From Phascolarctobacterium succinatutens CAG:287 (GTDB taxonomy: Bacteria > Bacillota > Negativicutes > Acidaminococcales > Acidaminococcaceae), in NCBI RefSeq assembly GCF_000434895.1, contig NZ_FR892787.1:8395-16910 (forward strand): a stretch of 8,516 bases of DNA, read 5' to 3'. Below the pieces are notes generated by a model. That model made no database searches. It saw only the letters and a list, made by a program, of their open reading frames with translations, and had not been told where the DNA came from. The position numbers and the translations under genes were made by a program. Below, piece by piece: positions 1-6,125 of the stretch; the first letter of the stretch is position 1, and the number at the start of each line of letters is the position of its first letter.

Positions 1-143
1 GTCGTGTGCTGAATGTCGGTTATACGAATGATAAGCTGGCTGAAATAGTGAGCGGACTGGATGAAAAGGATACTATTGTTATCGAAGGACATAACAAGCT
101 GCGTGAAGGCAGCAAGATAGATTTGAAAAAGGCTGGTAAATAA
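1..143 (+). CDS. RND efflux periplasmic adaptor subunit (MFP/HlyD family), C-terminal fragment
   Basis: Only the last 46 codons are in the window, read from base 3 to the TAA at 141-143; the gene begins upstream. The visible protein, starting RVLNVGYTNDKLAEIVSGL and continuing through a VIEGHNKLREGSKI stretch, matches the membrane-proximal beta domain that ends RND membrane-fusion proteins. Typical marks are a GL..KD.IVIEG turn and a final L.EGSK.. strand, followed by a short Lys-rich tail. In the family this lipoprotein or membrane-anchored periplasmic protein links the inner-membrane pump to an outer-membrane channel. The RND gene begins only 2 bases after its stop, the usual adaptor-pump order, which supports the call more than the short sequence does. 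The anchor and hairpin domains cannot be judged from this fragment. Confidence 0.8.
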   Translation, partial: RVLNVGYTNDKLAEIVSGLDEKDTIVIEGHNKLREGSKIDLKKAGK

Positions 144-145
144 CG

Positions 146-3100
146 ATGATTGGAACATTTATCAAGCGGCCGGTCTTTACTACCATGTTTATTTTGCTGT
201 TGGTAGTGTTCGGTATCCGCTGCTATCCGGAAATCGGCGTTGATCTGAATCCTGATGTTGATTTGCCTATTGTCAGCGTGCGTGTTACCTACAGCGGTGC
301 TTCGCCGCAGGAAATGGAAACGCTGGTTACTAAGCCGATTGAGAACCGCGTCAGCCAGGTTTCGGGTATCAAGACGTTGTCTTCCACTGTGCTTGAAGGC
401 TACAGTGAAACGGTTCTGGAATTTAATATCGGTGTAGACCCGCAGGTGAAGGCCAGTGAGGTGCGCGAAAAGGTTGCTAGCGTGCGCAAGGCTTTGCCGG
501 ATGATATTGATGAGCCGGTAACACAGACGGTTGACATCAACTCCCGCGCGATTGTGGCCTATACCTTTGCTTCGCCTTCGCGCAGCCGTGGCGAAATCCG
601 CCGCATTGTGGAGGATAATATCAAGGATGAGCTGCAGATGGTGGAGGGTGTTTCCGAGGTTACCGTTGTCGGTGCCAGCCAGCGTGCTATCCGCATTGTG
701 CTGAAGCCGGAAAAGCTGGCGGAATACGGCATTGCCTATCAGACAGTGCGCAGTAAGCTGAACGCCAACAACTATAATACTCCTGGCGGTAAGGCAAAAA
801 ATGACGCTATGGAAATCACTGTGCGTACCTTGGGCAAGTATAACAATATCAATGATATCAAGCAGGTGGTAGTTGCTAATCATAACGGCCGTCCTGTTTA
901 TATCAGTGAAATTGCCGATGTGCTTGATTCCTGGGAGGATGAGGATACCTTTGCCAGCGCTAACGGCGTTCCCTGTGTTATGACCCTTGTGCGTAAACAG
1001 TCCAAAACTAATACGGTTGATGTTACCGATAATGTCAATGCCAAGATGGAGGAGCTGAAGCACAGCAATCTGCCGCCCGATATCATTGTTGATAAGGTGC
1101 GCGACCAATCTAATTATATTCGCGATAATATTGCGGATGTCTGGAATGCGATTCTTTTCGGCGGGTTTTTGGCGCTTTTGATAACATATCTATTCCTGCG
1201 CAATTTCCGTGCGACTATTATCGGCGGCCTGTGTATTCCTACGTCTATTATCGCCACCTTCTTTATGATGAAGGTTATGGGCTTTACGCTGAATAATATG
1301 TCGTTGATGGCTTTGAGCCTGGCAGTCGGCATTTTGATTGACGATGCGATTGTAGTAATTGAAAATATTTTCCGCCATATCGAGATGGGGCAGACGCCGT
1401 TTACGGCGGCCAAGGAAGCGACGGAGGAGCTGACGCTGGCAATTTTGGCGACGTCCCTGAGCTTAATGGCTGTATTTGTGCCTATCGGTAATATGGGTGA
1501 AACCATCGGCCAGTTCTTCAAGCAGTTCGGTCTGACGGTTGCTTTTGCGGTAGCGTTCTCTACTATCGTAGCCTTTTCGCTTACGCCAATGGTTTCGGCG
1601 TATTGGATTAAGGCAGAAACCGAGGAGCAGAGCAGCAAGGAGCGCACGCATTTTGTGCAGAGGGCTCTTGATAAATTTGAAGCAGGCTTCCAGTCCGTGC
1701 GTGAAATGTATGACAGCTTAATGTCCTGGGCTTTGGAAAGACCTAAGAAGGTTGTTGCCGTAGGTATCATTTCGCTGTTGCTGAATTTGCTGCTGCTTCC
1801 ATTTGTGGGCACGGAATTCCAGCCTACATATGATTCGGGTGAATTTAGTGTTAATGTTAAGGCGCCCATCGGCACCAGTCTGCAAAAAACGGTAGAGCTG
1901 GCCAAGCCACTGCAGCAGGAGATTTCGCAGCTGCCGGAGGTTAAAATCGTAGCGCTTAATGTCGGCAACGGCCGTAATCCTGTTAACCAGGGCTCTCTGG
2001 ATATCCGCTTGAAGCCAAGCAATGAGCGTGAACGCAGCATGCAGCAGATTATGGATGATTTGCGCGGACGCTTCCAAAATGTTGAAGGCCTGAAGGTTAC
2101 CGTTGTATCCAACCAGGGCGGCGGCCGCGGTGACAGCCGACCGGTGCAGGTGGGCCTGCGCGGCAGCAATATCAAGGAGCTGAAAAATTACGCTCAGCAG
2201 TTGGCAGATATGATACGCCGGACTGAGGGTGCGACCGATGTTGATATATCCGATTCGGAAGAGCAGCCGGAAATTGTGGTTAAGCTGGACCACGCCAAGG
2301 CCAGTGAATTCGGTCTTGATGCAACGGAGGTAGGTAAGGTTATCGAAATGGCTATTATGGGCAAAAGCACCAGCAACAGCTATACTATCGGCGATAATGA
2401 CTATGATATTATTCTGCAGCTGGAGCAAAGTCAGCGCACTAATATCAATGATGTTATGAACCTGCGCATTTCTTCTTCCGCAGGTCAGTTCATCCGCTTG
2501 GGGGACATCGCAGATGTGCGCTACGGCAGCGGTCCTACACGCATTGAGCGTGAGGATAAGCAGCGTCAGATCGTTGTTTATGCCAACACAGTAGGTATTT
2601 CGCCCGGTGATTTAATCAGCAAGGTGCGCAACGAATATATTCCCGAGCTGAATTTGCCGCCGGGATATAACTATAAGATGATTGGTCAGGCAGATAATAT
2701 GGCACGCTCCTTTAAAGAGGTTTATAAGGCCGTTATTTTGGCCATAGTTGTAGTATATATGGTATTGGCAGCGCAGTTCGAAAGCTTTTCGCAGCCGTTG
2801 ATTATCATGGTATCACTGCCATTTGCGATTATCGGCACTATTTTGGGCCTGCTTGTTGCAGGACAGACGGCGAACATGATGAGCATGATTGGCTTTACTA
2901 TGCTTTTGGGCCTGGTTACCAAAAATGCAATTCTGCTGATTGACTATGCCAACCAGGAGCGTGAAAAGGGCATGTCTATCCGCGAAGCAGTGCTTCTGGC
3001 CTGCTCACTGCGTCTGCGTCCTATTCTGATGACAACATTGTCTACGATACTCGGTATGCTGCCGATTGCTCTCGGTATCGGCGAGGGTGCTGAGCTGCGC

Positions 3101-3229
3101 CAGTCTATGGGCGTGGTGCTGATAGGCGGCTTAACAACCTCTACGTTGCTGACGCTGGTGGTTGTTCCGTTGATTTATCTGCTCTTTGAGGAGTGGAAGG
3201 CGAAAAACTATGTGCAAAGAGGAGAATAG
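146..3229 (+). CDS. Efflux RND transporter permease, HAE-1 (AcrB-like) family
   Basis: Complete 1027-aa inner-membrane proton/drug antiporter, the usual length for HAE-1 pumps (about 1000-1050 aa). The layout is the classical internal duplication: TM1 at about residues 11-30, a first periplasmic porter/docking domain to about 334, TM2-TM6 at about 335-485, TM7 at about 535-553, a second periplasmic domain to about 858, and TM8-TM12 at about 860-1014. The proton-relay residues are present: the Asp pair D399-D400 in TM4 (GILIDDAIVVIEN) and K926 in TM10 (LGLVTKNAILLIDY), corresponding to AcrB D407/D408 and K940. The double Asp favours a drug/amphiphile pump over the heavy-metal (CusA) branch. 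The N-terminal FIKRPVFTTM and the PDVDLPIVSV and SGASPQEME strings are family hallmarks. The ATG is 2 bases after the adaptor stop with only a weak AAGG at 129-132, so translational coupling is likely. Substrates cannot be read from the sequence; no outer-membrane channel gene is in view. Confidence 0.96.
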   Translation: MIGTFIKRPVFTTMFILLLVVFGIRCYPEIGVDLNPDVDLPIVSVRVTYSGASPQEMETLVTKPIENRVSQVSGIKTLSSTVLEGYSETVLEFNIGVDPQVKASEVREKVASVRKALPDDIDEPVTQTVDINSRAIVAYTFASPSRSRGEIRRIVEDNIKDELQMVEGVSEVTVVGASQRAIRIVLKPEKLAEYGIAYQTVRSKLNANNYNTPGGKAKNDAMEITVRTLGKYNNINDIKQVVVANHNGRPVYISEIADVLDSWEDEDTFASANGVPCVMTLVRKQSKTNTVDVTDNVNAKMEELKHSNLPPDIIVDKVRDQSNYIRDNIADVWNAILFGGFLALLITYLFLRNFRATIIGGLCIPTSIIATFFMMKVMGFTLNNMSLMALSLAVGILIDDAIVVIENIFRHIEMGQTPFTAAKEATEELTLAILATSLSLMAVFVPIGNMGETIGQFFKQFGLTVAFAVAFSTIVAFSLTPMVSAYWIKAETEEQSSKERTHFVQRALDKFEAGFQSVREMYDSLMSWALERPKKVVAVGIISLLLNLLLLPFVGTEFQPTYDSGEFSVNVKAPIGTSLQKTVELAKPLQQEISQLPEVKIVALNVGNGRNPVNQGSLDIRLKPSNERERSMQQIMDDLRGRFQNVEGLKVTVVSNQGGGRGDSRPVQVGLRGSNIKELKNYAQQLADMIRRTEGATDVDISDSEEQPEIVVKLDHAKASEFGLDATEVGKVIEMAIMGKSTSNSYTIGDNDYDIILQLEQSQRTNINDVMNLRISSSAGQFIRLGDIADVRYGSGPTRIEREDKQRQIVVYANTVGISPGDLISKVRNEYIPELNLPPGYNYKMIGQADNMARSFKEVYKAVILAIVVVYMVLAAQFESFSQPLIIMVSLPFAIIGTILGLLVAGQTANMMSMIGFTMLLGLVTKNAILLIDYANQEREKGMSIREAVLLACSLRLRPILMTTLSTILGMLPIALGIGEGAELRQSMGVVLIGGLTTSTLLTLVVVPLIYLLFEEWKAKNYVQRGE
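3216..3224 (+). promoter_or_regulatory. Shine-Dalgarno sequence that sets the rnhC start
   Basis: AAAGAGGAG lies inside the last codons of the RND gene, 7 bases before the GTG at 3232. It supports this GTG over the in-frame ATG at 3193, which lies inside the RND gene, has no comparable site at the right distance, and would add 13 charged residues that RNase HIII proteins normally lack. Confidence 0.75.
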
Positions 3230-3231
3230 GC

Positions 3232-4167
3232 GTGAAACAGTTGACACCTAAGGCCTTTGCCGATTATCTGGCAGAGGCTGCAGAAAAAATCCGTCAGGAT
3301 GGTTTCAGTATTGTTAAGGATAAGCCGATTAATTATGGCCAGCAGATTGCAGTGCAGTTTTGTGAGGCCAAGGCATCCGTAAATATATATAACGGCAAAA
3401 AGGGACTGACGCATGTTTATAACGGCGACAGTGCCTTAAAGCAAAGATTACTACTGCTGCTGGAGGGAGTGCAGAATGCGTCTGAGAAGCTGCAGCCTGC
3501 AGCCGCTGGAGCAACAGTAAGCAACGGTCTGTGGGCAGGCAGTGATGAATCCGGTAAGGGTGATTTCTTCGGCAGCCTGGTTGTGGCGGCCACGGTAGTG
3601 GACAACACAACGGCAGCGAAGCTGCAGTCTGCAGGCGTGAAGGACTGCAAGCTGCTGACGGATAAAAAAATCCTTGAGCTGGAGGATGTAATCAAGGCTA
3701 CGGTTGTTGATTTCAGCGTACTGGAGCTGAAGCCGAAGATTTATAATCTGCGCTATGAGCAGGTGGCTGCCGCTGGCGGCAAGCTCAACCAGCTTTTAGG
3801 CTACGGACATGTGGCGGCGCTCAGTCAGGTGCTGGAGCGACAAAAGGATTGTCACAGCGCATTGATTGACCAGTTCACTCAGTCTACGGTAAACTTAAAG
3901 GCTTTGCGGCAGCGCTTTCCGGGCTGCAGTGTGCGCCAACAGCCTAAGGCAGAAAGCAATCTGGCGGTTGCCGCTGCCTCGGTGCTGGCCCGCGCCCGCT
4001 TCTTGCGGACGATGGAAGAACTGGCGCAGCAGGCCGGCGTAGGCGATCTGCCGAAGGGCGGCGGCGAGCAGGCAACGGCCTGCGCCCGCCGCTTAGCAGA
4101 AAAATACGGCAAGGATGCTTTGCGTGAATATGTAAAGCTGCACTTTGCCAATTACAAAAGAGTGTAG
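3232..4167 (+). CDS. rnhC: Ribonuclease HIII
   Basis: Cytoplasmic Mg/Mn-dependent endonuclease that cuts the RNA strand of RNA/DNA hybrids such as R-loops and primers. From the GTG it encodes 311 aa, matching the family (about 300-313 aa). Residues 1 to about 85 form the TBP-like N-terminal substrate-binding domain specific to RNase HIII (starting VKQLTPKAFADYL). After an Ala-rich linker the catalytic RNase HII-like domain runs from about 100 to the end. The acidic active site is visible: D105-E106 in GSDESGKGDFFG, D213 in ALIDQF and E241 in KAESNLAVAAAS, the D-E-D-E set of HIII enzymes rather than the D-E-D-D of HII. The AAASVLARARF helix follows. It starts 2 bases after the RND stop with a strong ribosome binding site and ends 5 bases before the deacetylase start. 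Its envelope-gene neighbours have no evident functional link to it. Confidence 0.95.
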   Translation: MKQLTPKAFADYLAEAAEKIRQDGFSIVKDKPINYGQQIAVQFCEAKASVNIYNGKKGLTHVYNGDSALKQRLLLLLEGVQNASEKLQPAAAGATVSNGLWAGSDESGKGDFFGSLVVAATVVDNTTAAKLQSAGVKDCKLLTDKKILELEDVIKATVVDFSVLELKPKIYNLRYEQVAAAGGKLNQLLGYGHVAALSQVLERQKDCHSALIDQFTQSTVNLKALRQRFPGCSVRQQPKAESNLAVAAASVLARARFLRTMEELAQQAGVGDLPKGGGEQATACARRLAEKYGKDALREYVKLHFANYKRV

Positions 4168-4172
4168 AGATT

Positions 4173-5021
4173 ATGAAAAAACTAATTGTTAATGCAGATG
4201 ATTTCGGTCTGCATCCTTTGATTAACGCAGGTATTATCAAGGGCTATAAGGAGGGATTTATTACCAGCACCTCGCTGATGCCCAGTGCTCACTGTTGGCA
4301 GGAGGCAGTAAAGCTGGCGCAGGAAAATCCTCAGCTCGGTATAGGCGTGCATCTGACGCTTGTCGGCAGCGTGGCGCCGGTGCTGCCTGCAGGCAAGGTC
4401 AGCAGCCTTTTGGATGAGCAGGGCTTGTTTTTGCCTGATTACGTTGCCTTTGCCAAACGCTTTTATAGCGGCAGCGTTAAGCGCAGCGAGCTGGAAGCGG
4501 AGCTGCGCGCGCAAATCGAAAGGGCGCTGGAAGCAAAAATAAACATTACTCATATCGATAGTCATCAGCATACCCATGTGCTGCCCGGAATTAATGCACT
4601 TGTATTAAAGCTCTGTAATGAGTATAATATTATAAGGGTACGCATACCTAAGGAAGCCTATACCTTTACCGGAGGCTTTCATACAGGTATCGGCAGAATG
4701 ATCGGACGCAGCGGGCTCAGCTTTTGTGCTCAGCTGGCGGCGCAGCGCGCCGACAGCCTTGGGCTAAAGCATCCGCAGCATTTCTTCGGGATGCTGGCGG
4801 GCGGTCATCTGAATGCGGAGCTGGTAGGCAATATCCTGCGTCAGCTTCCGGATGGCGTAAGCGAGCTGATGACTCATCCCGGTCTTGATTCTGCTGCCTT
4901 GGGTCAAATATTTCCCTGGCAATATCATTGGCAGGAGGAAATGCAGGCGTATCTTGACAGCGGCAATAAAAAGCTGCTGGAGCAGGAGCATATTCAGCCT
5001 GTTAATTTTACGGCCTGCTAA
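4173..5021 (+). CDS. ChbG/HpnK-family carbohydrate deacetylase (YdjC fold)
   Basis: A 282-aa protein with no signal peptide or membrane segment, so probably cytoplasmic or on the inner face of the membrane. YdjC-fold enzymes are metal-dependent and remove acetyl groups from N-acetylated sugars: ChbG acts on chitooligosaccharides and HpnK on N-acetylglucosaminyl hopanoid. Conserved metal/catalytic motifs are present: NADDFG (D9-D10), GVHLTL (H60), HIDSHQHTH (D129, H131, H133, H135) and a late THPG (H235). The run GVHLTLV...VLP...LLDEQGLF at about 58-86 resembles HpnK-type proteins more than E. coli ChbG. That similarity does not show hopanoids, and no squalene-hopene cyclase is in view. The gene begins 5 bases after rnhC with a weak AAAGAG site, suggesting coupling. 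Followed by a membrane protein and an ArnT-like transferase, it more plausibly deacetylates a lipid-linked amino sugar than a dietary one; this is inferred from context. Confidence 0.9.
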   Translation: MKKLIVNADDFGLHPLINAGIIKGYKEGFITSTSLMPSAHCWQEAVKLAQENPQLGIGVHLTLVGSVAPVLPAGKVSSLLDEQGLFLPDYVAFAKRFYSGSVKRSELEAELRAQIERALEAKINITHIDSHQHTHVLPGINALVLKLCNEYNIIRVRIPKEAYTFTGGFHTGIGRMIGRSGLSFCAQLAAQRADSLGLKHPQHFFGMLAGGHLNAELVGNILRQLPDGVSELMTHPGLDSAALGQIFPWQYHWQEEMQAYLDSGNKKLLEQEHIQPVNFTAC

Positions 5022-5062
5022 AGCTCTTGTACTAAAAAATAAGCTCATTTGGAGTCTGCTAG

Positions 5063-6082
5063 ATGAATAAAAAATTATTGTTCCGCCTAGGTCTGCTTTT
5101 TGGCTTTGTCCTGTTGATTTCGGCGGCGGTTATTTATTTTACATTTGATATACGGACCTTGGAATACCTGACGATGTTCGAGCCTCGCTGTATTCTGCTG
5201 GCTTTGTCATGCCTTGCGATAGGCCTTATTTTTGACGGCCTGCGTCTGATAACCCTGGCTTCGGTGACGGACGAGAAGCTGACCTTTCATCAGATAGTGA
5301 ATGTAGTTCTGAGCAACTACTTTTTGGCGTTGGTAACGCCGGGTGCCAGCGGCGGCGCTATCGCTCAGGTTATGTTTATGCGTAAGGCCGGGGTGCCTGT
5401 CGCCAAATCTACGGTAGTAATTTTGGTGCGCACGGTCATGTCCATTATCTTTCTTATACTGCTGGTGCCTGTGGTGCTGCACAGCGATGAGGATATAGTA
5501 AAATGGATGCCTGCATCGGTGCTGACGATTATTTCGGTGCTGTTTATATCACTGCCGATAATCGTAATTTCTTTGCTGCAAACACGTTATCCCGAGAAGG
5601 CGATTATGTGGTTTACCCGCAAGCTTTCGTTTACTACGCAGCGTAATTGCTTTATCTGGTATAACGAGTTCAAGAACGCCGTTGTAGTTATGGGCAAGCA
5701 TCCGAAGATGGTTTTCCGTGCGTTTATCGAATCCGGTGTGAGCCTGCTCTTTATTTATGCCACTGTGCCTGCTTATTTCACCGGTCTGAATATTGATTTT
5801 GATTTGCAGCAGGTAATGGGACGCATGGTGCTGCTGAATTTAATACTTTATTTTTCGCCTACTCCCGGTGGCAGCGGTGTAGCGGAGGCAGGCTTCTTGG
5901 TGCTGTTTTCCAATATTCTGCCTAACGGTGTGGAAGGTATTATGGCAGTTCTCTGGCGCTTTACGGCAGAATATCTGCCCTTTATGCTGGGCGCGGTAGT
6001 TACAATCAGAGCCTTTGGCAGCGATGTGCTGAATATGGCATCGCTCAAAAGTAAAACTACCGAGGGTAAGAAAAATGAGTAG
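5063..6082 (+). CDS. Flippase-like / lysylphosphatidylglycerol synthase TM-domain protein (PF03706, UPF0104)
   Basis: A 339-aa polytopic inner-membrane protein with roughly eight hydrophobic segments (about 8-27, 42-60, 78-92, 114-137, 150-172, 217-240, 252-268, 292-318) and a short Lys-rich cytoplasmic-looking tail. The family signatures are TPGASGG at 92-98 and PTPGGSGVAE at 266-275 with its conserved Glu (E275), both typical of the membrane domain shared with the N-terminal half of MprF, with HpnL and with archaeal AglD. The aminoacyl-transferase half of MprF is absent, so it does not make lysyl-phosphatidylglycerol by itself. Members are suspected of moving or handling lipid-linked substrates, but few are biochemically characterised. 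The ATG has GGAG 8 bases upstream (5051-5054). Lying between a deacetylase and an ArnT-like transferase, it is a candidate for the translocation step; this role is inferred. Confidence 0.87.
   Translation: MNKKLLFRLGLLFGFVLLISAAVIYFTFDIRTLEYLTMFEPRCILLALSCLAIGLIFDGLRLITLASVTDEKLTFHQIVNVVLSNYFLALVTPGASGGAIAQVMFMRKAGVPVAKSTVVILVRTVMSIIFLILLVPVVLHSDEDIVKWMPASVLTIISVLFISLPIIVISLLQTRYPEKAIMWFTRKLSFTTQRNCFIWYNEFKNAVVVMGKHPKMVFRAFIESGVSLLFIYATVPAYFTGLNIDFDLQQVMGRMVLLNLILYFSPTPGGSGVAEAGFLVLFSNILPNGVEGIMAVLWRFTAEYLPFMLGAVVTIRAFGSDVLNMASLKSKTTEGKKNE
6062..6066 (+). promoter_or_regulatory. Shine-Dalgarno-like GAGGG ahead of the 16-codon ORF
   Basis: GAGGG sits within the final codons of the flippase-like gene, 8 bases before the ATG at 6075. 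This is a strong match at ideal spacing and the main reason to consider the following mini-ORF translated. Chance occurrence in a Glu-Gly codon pair is possible. Confidence 0.4.
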
Positions 6083-6125
6083 TTGGCATATGAATTTTGA
6101 AATTATTTTGAGGGATGGAAACTGA
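6075..6125 (+). CDS. Possible 16-codon coupling ORF (microprotein or leader)
   Basis: The reading frame MSSWHMNFEIILRDGN starts with an ATG that overlaps the end of the flippase-like gene (the TAG stop at 6080-6082 lies in another frame). It ends in a TGA at 6123-6125 whose last base is the first base of the glycosyltransferase ATG (TGATG). A GAGGG site lies 8 bases before its start. It therefore bridges the whole 42-base gap between two genes and would carry ribosomes from one to the other. No family is recognised and the peptide has no clear membrane segment or signal. It could be a translational-coupling device, a tiny unannotated protein, the eroded start of a lost gene, or chance. The only evidence is its geometry and the ribosome binding site. 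Confidence 0.3.
   Translation: MSSWHMNFEIILRDGN

Noticed and set aside
2113..2150. GGGRGD tripeptide-type motif in the RND periplasmic domain as an adhesion (RGD) signal
   Set aside because: It lies in a flexible Gly-rich loop of a periplasmic domain and would not be exposed to host integrins; RGD is frequent by chance.
20..2428. Long minus-strand frames opposite the RND gene (20-1108, 1114-2175, 1718-2428)
   Set aside because: The plus-strand RND protein is unambiguous over the whole length. The antisense frames overlap each other, have no recognisable domain or ribosome binding site, and have the skewed composition expected of mirrored codons.
3484..3510. CTGCAG-rich short repeats near the RNase HIII linker
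   Set aside because: They follow from Leu-Gln/Ala codons in the Ala-rich interdomain linker; there are no regular units and no extension beyond the gene.
4885..5070. Plus-strand frame overlapping the deacetylase end and crossing the 41-base gap
   Set aside because: The deacetylase has a normal family length and ending, so no frameshift is needed. The extra frame has no good ribosome binding site and no motif.
4173..6082. Hopanoid biosynthesis locus, because HpnK- and HpnL-like genes are adjacent
   Set aside because: No squalene-hopene cyclase, radical SAM HpnH/HpnJ or HpnI-like enzyme is present, and the same families occur in many non-hopanoid clusters.
6083..6124. Possible promoter in the A/T-rich gap before the glycosyltransferase
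   Set aside because: TTGAAA-like hexamers occur, but no -10 box lies at a suitable distance within the gap.
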